A stretch of DNA of 23,436 bases, taken from IMG/VR virus record IMGVR_UViG_3300001835_000008, positions 1-23,436 of that record; one strand, written 5' to 3'. Shown one piece after another: positions 8,616 to 15,891 of this stretch (position 1 is its first letter; each line of letters begins with the position of its first letter). Both the position numbers and the translations under genes were made by a program. The DNA comes from a virus. Below the pieces are notes generated by a model that was given only the letters and a program-made list of their open reading frames with translations, was not told where the DNA came from and did not search any database.

Positions 8616-8651
8616 AGTAGGTCTTACATAGGTATAGAGGGAGGACCTACT
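8616..8651 (-). other. Hairpin between scaffold and capsid genes
   Basis: AGTAGGTC (8616-8623) and GACCTACT (8644-8651) are exact inverted repeats around a 20-base loop, starting 15 bases after the scaffold stop. No T tract follows in the minus direction, so it is not a standard terminator. An RNA-processing or mRNA-stabilising stem is one possibility. Confidence 0.55.
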
Positions 8652-8665
8652 GCCCACACGTACCT

Positions 8666-9445
8666 CTAGTACTTACTTAATGCGACTCTTCGTTGTACTT
8701 CGGCTCTAAATGCAGGATCCTTAGCATACCTAGGTGAAGACATTTCTGCCATCATCTCATGTTTACTTACGAACCCTCCACTAACTGAACCTTGTGTTGT
8801 TCCCTTCAAGAATGAAGGCCCCTTGTCTGCTGAGTAACGAGCATGTAGCCCTTTAATCGCAAACTCTGTTAAAGACGGATCTTCAATAGATTGATTATAA
8901 CTAGCAATCTCTTGCGGAGTTAAAGACTCACTAGCCCAGGTCATCATGTCGCCATACTCAGCTTCCCCACCTACTACATTTTGCATAGTATTGATAGCTT
9001 GCTGACGCATTGCCTCATGTCCTGAGATGTATGAATCCACCATATCCTTAGGAATACCAGAAGCCTCTAAACTCTTGTATGTTTCCTCAGATAGGTTACC
9101 CTTTTCATCATATTCCGTCTGTAGAGCTGAGTAGTCAATGCCTTTATCAGCGGCAATAACCTCTGCATCTTCTTTAGATGTCAGTCCCTCAGTCTCCTTA
9201 ACTACAGTATCTTCAACTGGCGGAGTCGCGGACTCCTCTTTACCCATTCTACTCTGTAGTTCTTCGTAGGCCTTTTCCAATTCCTCTACGGACTTGTACT
9301 TACCTGCTAACATTACTTCCTCGTCAGTTTTCATGCTCTCTGTAGTGTTCACATCGTTGGCGTCAACTTTATCAATCATCGCCTGATCGTGTTCACTTAG
9401 TGTTGGTGTTTGGCTTTCGCTTTCGCTTTGGTTTATCTGTTCCAT
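8666..9445 (-). CDS. Capsid assembly scaffolding protein (T7 gp9-like)
   Basis: A 259-residue acidic, helix-rich protein directly between portal and capsid, the T7 gene 9 position. It opens with an S/E/T-rich segment (MEQINQSESESQTPTLSEHD). It contains LAGKYKSVEELEKAYEELQ (47-65), a motif that recurs in T7-type scaffolds, and later QAINTMQNVVGGEAEYGDMMTWA (about 133-155), a segment with E-Y-x-x-M-x-x-W-A typical of the family. It is basic towards the C-terminus (RAEVQRRVALSKY), the end expected to contact the capsid shell. T7 gp9 is slightly longer. GAGG lies about 11 bases before the ATG. The start lies inside the preceding small ORF. Confidence 0.9.
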   Translation of the reverse strand: MEQINQSESESQTPTLSEHDQAMIDKVDANDVNTTESMKTDEEVMLAGKYKSVEELEKAYEELQSRMGKEESATPPVEDTVVKETEGLTSKEDAEVIAADKGIDYSALQTEYDEKGNLSEETYKSLEASGIPKDMVDSYISGHEAMRQQAINTMQNVVGGEAEYGDMMTWASESLTPQEIASYNQSIEDPSLTEFAIKGLHARYSADKGPSFLKGTTQGSVSGGFVSKHEMMAEMSSPRYAKDPAFRAEVQRRVALSKY

Positions 9446-9551
9446 TATTTGTATCCTCTCTATTTTTCTCCGGTACTTCTACTGTACGTAGTTTATGTAA
9501 CCGTTCCTGTGGTGTTACTGCTGTAACATCATCATACTTCTTAACTAACAT
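9393..9551 (-). CDS. Small basic ORF bridging portal and scaffold genes
   Basis: A 52-residue frame starting MLVKKYDDVTAVTPQERLHKL and ending in a lysine/arginine-rich tail (KPKRKRKPNTNTK). An AAGGG lies eight bases before the ATG, which comes three bases after the portal stop. The last 53 bases overlap the scaffold gene in another frame, so the S/E-rich scaffold N-terminus and this basic tail share DNA. It is unrecognised. It may be a real virion or assembly accessory, or a leader whose translation feeds ribosomes to the scaffold start. Confidence 0.55.
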   Translation of the reverse strand: MLVKKYDDVTAVTPQERLHKLRTVEVPEKNREDTNNGTDKPKRKRKPNTNTK

Positions 9552-9554
9552 TAG

Positions 9555-11126
9555 TTACCCTTGTTGTTGTTCTTGCATAGCTTGAGCCATACCTGCACCC
9601 ATCTCTGCTCCGGCCGCTTCACCACCAGCTTCCGCTGCGGCTCCCATACCTTGCTGAGCTACTTGCTGCATCATTGCTTGTTGCTGTGCTTGTTGTGCTT
9701 GTTGCTGTTCCATTTGGAGTTGTTCAGGACTCTTAATGATACCAGCAGTGTCTATACCTAGTGACGTACCGATCTGATCTATTACAGCACTAACATTAGT
9801 ATGTTGTGCAAATATCTCAGGCCCTAGTAATTGTTGTAACGTCTGAGCGAATTGAACTAATTTATTATAATCATGTCCACGCCCTAACGCCTCAACACCT
9901 GTAACAATAACAGGCTCTACGAGACCCTCAGGGAATTTAACTTTACTAGATAACATTAATAATTTGATTAATGGTAACTGTAACTCTTGAGTCAGGATCG
10001 AGTATATACCACCCAATGCGTCTTCAAGCTCCCCTGCCATAAGTCTAACTTCCTCTGCAGTAACACGTTCAGCGTCACGTCTAGCAGATTCATTTAGAAG
10101 AAAGGCACTTGCTAATCTTCTCTGAATATCATTCATTGTCTGATAAGCAATTTGGAGGTCAGCTGATTTATCTAACTGTAAAGTTGAGATGTCCCCAGCA
10201 CGACCTTTAACAATACTACCACTCTTAGCTTTCGCTATAGTAGAAATATTGGTACTACCAACTGGATCAACTAAGAATAATACCTTAGCTGCAGCCGATG
10301 AAGCTTCTACAATACTCATCGCTAACGATTCAAGAGATCTAAGATCCCCTAGGTACTGCTCTACCAAACCACGTCCGTAGTCTTCGTTATGGATTGATGT
10401 CCATCTTAACGGTATGTATGGTAAATTTTCTAGCTTAAAGGTTCCACGAGTCCCTGGAATTTCCTGGTCGAGAGCTTCTTGCCACGCATCAAAGTTCGTA
10501 CCATTCCACTTTACACAAGTGAATAGTTCTACATCTTTGTCTTCATCAGCGTCGCCTCGCATCTCTTCCGGTAGATCAGACGGATTGACCACCTCCTTTG
10601 TAAGGATCTCTTTTACCTTCCCTTCGGGACTACGCTTTACAACATAGTTATTCAGGTTAAATACACGAGTTCCTTCATCCTTATCACGATACACTAAGGC
10701 ATTACCAGTAGCTACCAGTAATTTTAGTGCTTCAAAGATAGGGACTCTGAGAGCTTCACGCTCAATCTGTGCTACTAAGGCTCTTTCAATATCAGCTAAA
10801 CGGTCTTGGATCTCTGCAGATGCCCCGGCCTGTGTTGCTTCTATTTCCATTAACGCCATCTTATCAGGTACGAACCTGAAGAACGGTGAGTTAGGTGGGA
10901 GTAGTGATACTAATAGTTTAGATGCTAGGTTGTTTACGGCTCTTGCGCCTAAAGACTGATAAGGTGTGTCTAAATTTACGTCCTCAGTGTGAGCCTGTTC
11001 GACTAGCAAAGAAGGAATAGTAAGTTTAGTACACTGTTTCGCTCTATCTAGTACAGTATTACGTGCACCATCTAGTTTAGACCAACGAGTCTTTAAGCTA
11101 ACCTGCTCCTTATCATGCTCAGCCAT
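9555..11126 (-). CDS. Head-tail connector / portal protein (T7 gp8-like)
   Basis: A 523-residue portal close in length to T7 gp8 (536). Recognisable family stretches are RWSKLDGARNTVLDRAKQC (14-32), GARAVNNLASKLLVSLLPPN, then FFRF, the long wing helix with IERALVAQIEREALR, and the stem and crown region with ERVTAEEVRLMAGELEDALGG. Twelve copies form the ring through which DNA enters and leaves the capsid. The C-terminus is unusually rich in Gln, Ala and Met (about 460-523), including long Q/A runs, compatible with a flexible or helical barrel. The ATG overlaps the stop of the gp7.3-like gene (TAATG). Confidence 0.95.
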   Translation of the reverse strand: MAEHDKEQVSLKTRWSKLDGARNTVLDRAKQCTKLTIPSLLVEQAHTEDVNLDTPYQSLGARAVNNLASKLLVSLLPPNSPFFRFVPDKMALMEIEATQAGASAEIQDRLADIERALVAQIEREALRVPIFEALKLLVATGNALVYRDKDEGTRVFNLNNYVVKRSPEGKVKEILTKEVVNPSDLPEEMRGDADEDKDVELFTCVKWNGTNFDAWQEALDQEIPGTRGTFKLENLPYIPLRWTSIHNEDYGRGLVEQYLGDLRSLESLAMSIVEASSAAAKVLFLVDPVGSTNISTIAKAKSGSIVKGRAGDISTLQLDKSADLQIAYQTMNDIQRRLASAFLLNESARRDAERVTAEEVRLMAGELEDALGGIYSILTQELQLPLIKLLMLSSKVKFPEGLVEPVIVTGVEALGRGHDYNKLVQFAQTLQQLLGPEIFAQHTNVSAVIDQIGTSLGIDTAGIIKSPEQLQMEQQQAQQAQQQAMMQQVAQQGMGAAAEAGGEAAGAEMGAGMAQAMQEQQQG

Positions 11127-11329
11127 TACGGATTAAATCCAGTCTGTACACCAGCAGCTACAGGAGCGGCACTAAGTGGTATCTGTAAACGCTTCTTACC
11201 CTCAGCTGTTTTCTTAAGTTTCTTACGATCTTCATCCTGGTCACCACCTGGCTTAAATGCCGCTTCTTCAATCGGTGCCTGTGGTGGGATTGGCGGGATA
11301 GCTTTAGGGGCTTTACTACTAAAACACAT
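11126..11329 (-). CDS. Small virion/tail-assembly protein (T7 gp7.3-like)
   Basis: A 67-residue protein starting MCFSSKAPKAIPPIPPQAP. The C-terminal half is basic and ends GKKRLQIPLSAAPVAAGVQTGFNP, which resembles the lysine-rich, Gly-rich tail of T7 gp7.3 in pattern and location (immediately before the portal gene). T7 gp7.3 is a small virion protein needed for tail assembly. The frame extends upstream to a TTG at 11350, but I chose the ATG at 11329 because AAGGA lies eight bases before it and the upstream gene ends one base away. The proline-rich N-terminus should be extended. Assignment rests on position and weak similarity. Confidence 0.7.
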   Translation of the reverse strand: MCFSSKAPKAIPPIPPQAPIEEAAFKPGGDQDEDRKKLKKTAEGKKRLQIPLSAAPVAAGVQTGFNP

Positions 11330-11330
11330 A

Positions 11331-11495
11331 TTATTGTCCTTCTTGTTCAATTCTTTTAAGGTATCTGATTAAATCAATGATCCCGTGTAGTTTGCCCTGC
11401 TCATACGGTGATAATTCTTTAGTTATCATAGTATCAGGGAAGTCTTTTTCCAACTGCTTTATTAAGTCTAATGACTTAGATGGTAGATGGTCCAT
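11331..11495 (-). CDS. Small hypothetical protein, first gene of the virion unit
   Basis: A 54-residue charged, helix-prone protein starting MDHLPSKSLDLIKQLEKDFP, with ELSPYEQGKLHGIIDLIRYLKRIEQEG at the C-terminus (a predicted amphipathic helix). An AGGA lies six bases before the ATG. The stop is one base from the next gene's ATG (TAATATG). It is the first gene after the promoter copy at 11536-11552. I do not recognise the family. Similar small helical ORFs occur upstream of the portal in several T7-like phages, but I cannot name a homologue. Confidence 0.75.
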   Translation of the reverse strand: MDHLPSKSLDLIKQLEKDFPDTMITKELSPYEQGKLHGIIDLIRYLKRIEQEGQ

Positions 11496-11535
11496 AATCG
11501 TCCTATTTCATGTAGGTTAAGTAACCTTGTGAATC

Positions 11536-11552
11536 CTAGAGGGCAACAATTA
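11536..11552 (-). promoter_or_regulatory. Putative phage RNA polymerase promoter, copy C (virion unit)
   Basis: Minus-strand TAATTGTTGCCCTCTAG. The first 15 bases match copies at 20495-20511 and 23270-23286 exactly. It lies between the nrdB stop and the first virion-unit gene. Initiation would be expected at or just after the final G by analogy with other T7-type promoters, though the start site is not known. Confidence 0.75.
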
Positions 11553-11565
11553 TATCAAGGCTGTC

Positions 11566-12525
11566 TTACCAGCCCCAATCTCCTGTCATCCCTACCGCAC
11601 TATAATCTGTAACTGTCTTCTCAAAGAAATTAGACATGCTATCTCCACTAGTTAATTCTTCAACCCATGGTAACGGGTTATCTTTAACTTTGAAGTTACC
11701 CTTGAATCCTAATTGAATCAAACGTCTGTCTGCTAGGTATCTAATGTACTGCTTGACTTCTGCTTTCTCTAAACCTTTAATAACACATTCACCATCATCA
11801 GACGCATAAGCTAAATCAATAACCTTATCTTCTAATTCAATTACCTTACGTGCTAGGTCATAGATCTCTTTTTTAAAGTCATCTGTAACTACTCTAGGAT
11901 GTTCTTTACAATACTCTCTGAATAATCTAGACATACCTTCGGTGTGCATAGTCTCATCTCTGATACTCCACTCAACTACTGTATTCATACCCTTCATCTT
12001 ACCCATACGTTGATAGTTAAGTAACATAACAAACGCTGAGAATAGAGACACACCTTCATTAAATACAGATAGAGCAATAGCTCTGGCCATACCATGTTGT
12101 GTATGCACATCAGCATCTTTCATAAAGTCTACCTTCTCAACCATTGCATCATACTCTAAGAACATACTGTACTCACTCTCGTGTAGTCCTAGTGTATCAT
12201 TTAGTAACGCATAGGCTCTTTGGTGCACACCTTCACGAGCTGCAAAGCTGAGTAACATATTTCTAACTTCATTATTTTTAAAGTGAGGGATGTATAGGTC
12301 ACAGTAGTTACCTGCCACTACAACATCAGACTGAGTGAACAGTCTTAGGATTTGTGTGATATGGTTCTTCTCTGCAACACTAAGACTCCCGTCCTTCCAT
12401 TGTGTAACATCCTCAGCTAGGTTTACCTCGGCTTCAGTCCAGTGTAAATCTTCATGCTTCTCTGCTAATTCCATAGCCCACGGATGGGCGAACGGTTTGT
12501 ATACTTTACTCTCTACTGTTAGCAT
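11566..12525 (-). CDS. nrdB: Ribonucleotide reductase beta subunit, class I
   Basis: A 319-residue NrdB, the diiron-tyrosyl radical partner of NrdA in making deoxyribonucleotides. By alignment to E. coli NrdB the metal ligands are D67, E98, H101, E157, E191 and H194, and the radical tyrosine is Y105 in REGVHQRAY. All are present, so it should be active. The C-terminus (FFEKTVTDYSAVGMTGDWGW) is the tail that docks onto NrdA and contains an aromatic residue suited to radical transfer. GAGGGAG precedes the ATG. A short ORF separates it from nrdA. It is the last gene of the replication unit, and a weak hairpin (11559-11574) spans its stop codon. Confidence 0.96.
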   Translation of the reverse strand: MLTVESKVYKPFAHPWAMELAEKHEDLHWTEAEVNLAEDVTQWKDGSLSVAEKNHITQILRLFTQSDVVVAGNYCDLYIPHFKNNEVRNMLLSFAAREGVHQRAYALLNDTLGLHESEYSMFLEYDAMVEKVDFMKDADVHTQHGMARAIALSVFNEGVSLFSAFVMLLNYQRMGKMKGMNTVVEWSIRDETMHTEGMSRLFREYCKEHPRVVTDDFKKEIYDLARKVIELEDKVIDLAYASDDGECVIKGLEKAEVKQYIRYLADRRLIQLGFKGNFKVKDNPLPWVEELTSGDSMSNFFEKTVTDYSAVGMTGDWGW

Positions 12526-12542
12526 CTATTGCTCCCTCTTAT

Positions 12543-12644
12543 TTATATGTATTGAATTATTACTACAGTCCAAAGACTTATGATACCGCCAGCTATAGCT
12601 AGGGCCATTCTGTATGTCTTAATAAAGTTTATTACTTGTCTCAT
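12543..12644 (-). CDS. 33-residue predicted membrane peptide between nrdA and nrdB
   Basis: A short frame missed by length cut-offs: MRQVINFIKTYRMALAIAGG, then a hydrophobic stretch ending in TVVIIQYI. It has a basic N-terminus (R2, K9, R12) followed by one transmembrane segment (about 13-32). AAGGAG lies nine bases before the ATG, one of the better ribosome sites in the window, and the reading frame fills the nrdA-nrdB gap almost exactly. No family is recognised. A host-membrane modifier or a small holin-like peptide are possibilities that the sequence alone cannot separate. Confidence 0.65.
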   Translation of the reverse strand: MRQVINFIKTYRMALAIAGGIISLWTVVIIQYI

Positions 12645-12663
12645 AATTAGTTCTCCTTTTATT

Positions 12664-14445
12664 TTAACCTTCACAAGCAAGACAACCCTCGTCATCTTCC
12701 ATGAAGTCTTTAAGTGCTACACGTTCTACTTTAGTTCCGATGTTCTCAGCTCCTGATGTAGTACTAGTACGTAGGTAGTATAAACCTTTCAGTTTACCCT
12801 TCCATGCCTTTAGGTGTACCTCATTAACATAAGCCTTATCCGATCCTGCTGGAAAGAATAAATTAACTGATTGACCTTGGCAGATGTATACCTGTCTATC
12901 ACTTGCATGCTGTACTACCCAGTTTTGATCTAATTCAAATGCTGTCTTGTAGACATCCTTTTCCCACTCAGTTAAATATTCTAACTGTTGTACGGACCCT
13001 TGGTGTTGATTGATATTTCTCCACTGTAAGTCTAGCCACGGAGCCTCCTCACCTAAGCGAAGTCTATGGGCTTCTAGTACCTCATGTAAGTACTTGTTAG
13101 TAATCAAGTGAGAACCTACACGTGTTTTGTGTGAGAAACTATTTGATTTCAATGGTTCAATACTAGGGCTAGTCCCGATAATCATACTAGAGTTACCGTT
13201 CGGTGCTACTGCTAGTAAGTGACTGTTACGGTTACCTGATCCTATTCCAAACTCATACTCACCACGGGTCTTAGCGATAGCCTTAGTAGACTTAACCGCA
13301 CGTGATTTAATGTTCGAGAACATCTTAATATTCTGAGAGACTGCAAGTGTAGACTCCCACGGGATGTTCTTCTTTTGAAGATAACTATGGAAACCCATAG
13401 CTCCTAACCCTAGGGACCTCTCAGTCACTGCTGAGTACACTGCTCGTTTCAATGGAGAAGGTGCATCCTCAATAAAAGCAGTAAGTACATTATCTAAGTA
13501 GACAATGAGATCTTCTACTAGTGAAGTATCCTTCCAGTCATCAAAGTACTCAAGGTTTACAGACGATAGACAACACACTGCTGTACGGTCTGCACTTGTT
13601 GGTAAGTGTATCTCATTACATAGATTACTACCATTGATCTTCAACCCTTTATCTTTTAGAGGTTGAGGTAAGTGTCTGTTAGACTCATCAATGAAGTTTA
13701 CATACGGCTCACCAGTTCTAAAGCGAGTCTCTAAGATACGTTCCCATAACTCTCTAGCTTGTATCGTATCTCTAACTGTTTTATCTGCAGGGTCTATGAG
13801 ATCCCATGTAGAGTTATCATGTACCGCGTGCATAAACTCATCAGTTACATTAACTGCATTGTTTAGATTGAAACATTTTCTATTACTATCTCCACCAGTA
13901 GGTACACGGATATTTAAGAACTCGATAATATCAGGGTGACTTACATCTAAGTAAGCTGCATAAGATCCCTTACGAGTCTGTCCTTGTTTGTATGCTGTCA
14001 TAGCACTGTCCGCTACCTTCAAAAAAGGAATAGGACTAGGTGCTTTATCAGATACAGCTCGTACATCAGACCAGTGTCCACCGACACCTCCACCCTTAAC
14101 AGATAACCATGCTAGCTCACTTTGGTGCTCTATTAAACCCTCTAATGTATCTGGAACATATGTTAGGAAACAAGAGATAGGTAAGCCTTTCGCTTTATCC
14201 CCTAGGAGTGGTGCATTAGATAAGATAGGCGATGAAAACATAAACCATCCCTTACTAACTGCATCGTATAGACGTTGTGCTAAGTCAAGATCCTTAGCTG
14301 AGTAGTATACACATGCTCTAGCATATGCTTCTTGGACAGAGGTCTCACCTTTTTTCATGTAATAACCCTCTACTAATTCTATACCCTGAGGAGTCATTCT
14401 CTCATCACGGCTACTGTCTATCATAATTCCCAAATACTTTCTCAT
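12664..14445 (-). CDS. nrdA: Ribonucleotide reductase alpha subunit, class I
   Basis: A 593-residue catalytic subunit that reduces ribonucleoside diphosphates. Active-site residues by alignment to E. coli NrdA are C92 (PISCFL), the N274-C276-E278 triad (SNLCNEI), C291 (AVCCLS), the radical-transfer tyrosines Y556-Y557 (GLYYLRT), and the C-terminal shuttle cysteines C588 and C591 (GCLACEG). All are present. It is about 170 residues shorter than E. coli NrdA and starts directly in the ten-helix domain, so the N-terminal ATP-cone that lets dATP shut the enzyme off is missing. Phage NrdA proteins often lack it. Reduction must depend on host thioredoxin or glutaredoxin, since no phage one is seen here. 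It is partnered with nrdB downstream. Confidence 0.97.
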   Translation of the reverse strand: MRKYLGIMIDSSRDERMTPQGIELVEGYYMKKGETSVQEAYARACVYYSAKDLDLAQRLYDAVSKGWFMFSSPILSNAPLLGDKAKGLPISCFLTYVPDTLEGLIEHQSELAWLSVKGGGVGGHWSDVRAVSDKAPSPIPFLKVADSAMTAYKQGQTRKGSYAAYLDVSHPDIIEFLNIRVPTGGDSNRKCFNLNNAVNVTDEFMHAVHDNSTWDLIDPADKTVRDTIQARELWERILETRFRTGEPYVNFIDESNRHLPQPLKDKGLKINGSNLCNEIHLPTSADRTAVCCLSSVNLEYFDDWKDTSLVEDLIVYLDNVLTAFIEDAPSPLKRAVYSAVTERSLGLGAMGFHSYLQKKNIPWESTLAVSQNIKMFSNIKSRAVKSTKAIAKTRGEYEFGIGSGNRNSHLLAVAPNGNSSMIIGTSPSIEPLKSNSFSHKTRVGSHLITNKYLHEVLEAHRLRLGEEAPWLDLQWRNINQHQGSVQQLEYLTEWEKDVYKTAFELDQNWVVQHASDRQVYICQGQSVNLFFPAGSDKAYVNEVHLKAWKGKLKGLYYLRTSTTSGAENIGTKVERVALKDFMEDDEGCLACEG

Positions 14446-14446
14446 A

Positions 14447-14746
14447 CTAATCCTTTATAAATGTCCCGTCTTCTCTAAGGTATCCTGTGCGATCCTTGAT
14501 GTCATCATAAGCTAATGCTATACACTCATCTAGGAAGAATCCTGATGTTAAACAAACACCTTTCAGTGTTATGTATATGTCTCCGATAGCATCCTTAGTT
14601 AGCTTCTCATCGTTGATGTTTAGTGCTTCTAATAACTCTGTAGTTTCCTCAAGAGTTTTAATAGCCTGACTCATAGGTTTACCATTCTTGATAATACCTC
14701 TATCGTGAAACCAAATGTCTATTTTCTTATCTAAGTACTCTCTCAT
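14447..14746 (-). CDS. MazG-like nucleotide pyrophosphohydrolase
   Basis: A 99-residue all-helical protein. The metal-binding pattern of the MazG/all-alpha NTP pyrophosphatase superfamily is visible as E33-E34-x-x-E37 (TLEETTELLEAL) followed by D52-x-x-x-D56 (KDAIGDIYITL). Such enzymes cleave NTPs or dNTPs to monophosphates and pyrophosphate. In phages they are thought to recycle or clean the nucleotide pool, or possibly affect ppGpp; which one applies is unknown. The start overlaps the preceding small ORF by one base, and nrdA begins two bases after its stop, so it sits in a nucleotide-metabolism cluster. The substrate cannot be read from the sequence. Confidence 0.85.
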   Translation of the reverse strand: MREYLDKKIDIWFHDRGIIKNGKPMSQAIKTLEETTELLEALNINDEKLTKDAIGDIYITLKGVCLTSGFFLDECIALAYDDIKDRTGYLREDGTFIKD

Positions 14747-14916
14747 TATTCTTTCTCACTATCCCATACTTGTACAAACCCTACTTCATATACGGGTATA
14801 GTAAATGTACTAATTTCCGTATAGATTAGGTAGTTACCACCTGCTATTATGAATTTAATCACACCTGTATATAACTCATCTCTACCATCATTATTAACTA
14901 CTCTCATCTTAATCAT
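14746..14916 (-). CDS. Small hypothetical protein
   Basis: A 56-residue frame (MIKMRVVNNDGRDELYTGVI...) rich in alternating hydrophobic and polar residues, so probably a small beta-sheet protein. It has no obvious membrane segment and no cysteine. AAGGA lies eight bases before the ATG. The stop overlaps the MazG-like ATG (TAATG), matching the tight packing of the operon. I do not recognise the family. Some phage genomes carry a similar small protein near the exonuclease, but no function can be assigned. Confidence 0.7.
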   Translation of the reverse strand: MIKMRVVNNDGRDELYTGVIKFIIAGGNYLIYTEISTFTIPVYEVGFVQVWDSEKE

Positions 14917-14929
14917 TTTAAATCCTTAT

Positions 14930-15670
14930 TTATTCTGGGAGCCACAGAGCAAACTCTTGTGTCTCTTCATTGAAATCTCTTAACATATACACGAGTCTTG
15001 CTTGTTGCAATAGGTATTCATAAGTCATGCCTGCCGCTTCATAAGTCTCTTGTATTATCATCCACCAATCCTCAGGCTCAACCGAAGCTAGTATGCGGGC
15101 CGCTTTAATTTTTCCAATTTTTGGGCAACCCTTTATACCATCTACTGAATCACCTTCTAATATCTGAGAGTAGAACCAGTACTCAGCCGTAGCTGTGTCT
15201 ATATCGTAACTCTCTCGTGTGTTGTAGTTATAGTGTGGACCTACAGCCTGGTTTAAATCCTTATCTATATGACAGAGGACATACTTCCCGGGCTCTTGGT
15301 ACATTCGTGATACACAAACATCATCAGCTTCTACATCATCAAAACATATAGCACCAAAGTGTTCAATCAGGTGGTCTCTCAGTGGTGTCAGCATTTCTAG
15401 CTTTACCTTAGGAGGCTTACGGTTACCCTTGTAATTTGCTGCTACTGTATAGCGGAAAGTTATCTTAGGACTTAGTACTAATACATGTGAATCTGTATCA
15501 GTCATGTCTAGGATCCCTGCGATAAACCCTTCCATCTCTAGGACAGCTCTATCATAATCAATACTGACAGAGGATATTACTTCCCCATCAACCTCATCCC
15601 ATATACATGTGTCTTGATATATACTTGCATACTTATAAGCGATACTATCTGCATCTATTAAAGCAATCAT
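14930..15670 (-). CDS. 5'-3' exonuclease (T7 gp6-like, FEN/PIN fold)
   Basis: A 246-residue flap endonuclease-type exonuclease. Metal-binding acids are D6 and D8 (LIDADSIAY), E114, D116 and D117 (DVEADDVCVSR), and D136 and D138 (HIDKDLNQ). The arch-region signature YKGNRKP (80-86) is present, and the helix-hairpin-helix-like segment is GDSVDGIKGCPKIGKIKA (173-190). In T7, gp6 removes RNA primers and degrades host DNA to supply nucleotides. This copy is about 50 residues shorter than T7 gp6, mostly at the C-terminus. Its ATG overlaps the DUF3310 gene by four bases (ATGA), with translation probably coupled to it. Confidence 0.92.
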   Translation of the reverse strand: MIALIDADSIAYKYASIYQDTCIWDEVDGEVISSVSIDYDRAVLEMEGFIAGILDMTDTDSHVLVLSPKITFRYTVAANYKGNRKPPKVKLEMLTPLRDHLIEHFGAICFDDVEADDVCVSRMYQEPGKYVLCHIDKDLNQAVGPHYNYNTRESYDIDTATAEYWFYSQILEGDSVDGIKGCPKIGKIKAARILASVEPEDWWMIIQETYEAAGMTYEYLLQQARLVYMLRDFNEETQEFALWLPE

Positions 15671-15891
15671 ATCTCTTCACTATACTTATGTTTGAGTATA
15701 AACTCACAGTAATGTATGGCCTTCTTTATATCTTCAGCACCATTCTTACTACCATGTCTAGAGATGTACTTAATTACATTCCCTTCACAGTAACCTAACT
15801 TGTTCTCTAATATATAATCAATAGGCTGTATTACTAAAGAGTAATGGTTACCACCTACTTGCTTCTCAGCATCTCCATCGTATCTAATCAT
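15667..15891 (-). CDS. DUF3310 family protein
   Basis: A 74-residue protein with the hallmarks of DUF3310: an N-terminal GGNHYSLVIQPIDYI (K/G-x-H-Y then P-I-x-x-I), followed by YCEGNVIKYISRHGSKNGAEDIKKAIHYCEFIL. This domain is frequent in phages, sometimes annotated as nucleotide kinase-like because it is found fused to such enzymes, but no catalytic role is established. The start lies inside the RusA gene (four-base overlap) after a strong GAGGG, and its end overlaps the exonuclease gene by four bases. Its place among DNA metabolism genes fits a nucleotide or DNA role. Family call firm, function unknown. Confidence 0.85.
   Translation of the reverse strand: MIRYDGDAEKQVGGNHYSLVIQPIDYILENKLGYCEGNVIKYISRHGSKNGAEDIKKAIHYCEFILKHKYSEEI

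Larger units (their letters stand above)
8453..8665 (-). promoter_or_regulatory. 213-base non-coding capsid leader
   Basis: No ORF and no copy of the 15-nt phage promoter core is present here, although T7 has its strong phi10 promoter at this place. The stretch is AT-rich and holds a long-loop hairpin (8616-8651), a small hairpin (8553-8568: six base pairs, four-base loop) and a repeated A-rich leader (8468-8496). A role in stabilising or translating capsid mRNA is plausible but inferred. Confidence 0.5.

Noticed and set aside
8625-8650. Minus-strand CCCTCTAT downstream of the scaffold stop, resembling the 3' half of the promoter
   Set aside because: The upstream TAATTGTTG half has almost no matching bases, so there is no basis for calling a promoter.
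11348-11350. TTG start giving the gp7.3-like protein 7 more residues
   Set aside because: It would overlap the preceding gene, and the ATG at 11329 has a well-spaced AAGGA.
11559-11574. Five-base-pair hairpin across the nrdB stop as a terminator
   Set aside because: Short stem, six-base loop and no T tract after it. At most a weak structure.
15110-15135. Plus-strand GGGCAACCC inside the exonuclease gene as another promoter copy
   Set aside because: Only the GGGCAAC part agrees, it lies within coding sequence, and the rest of the core is absent.
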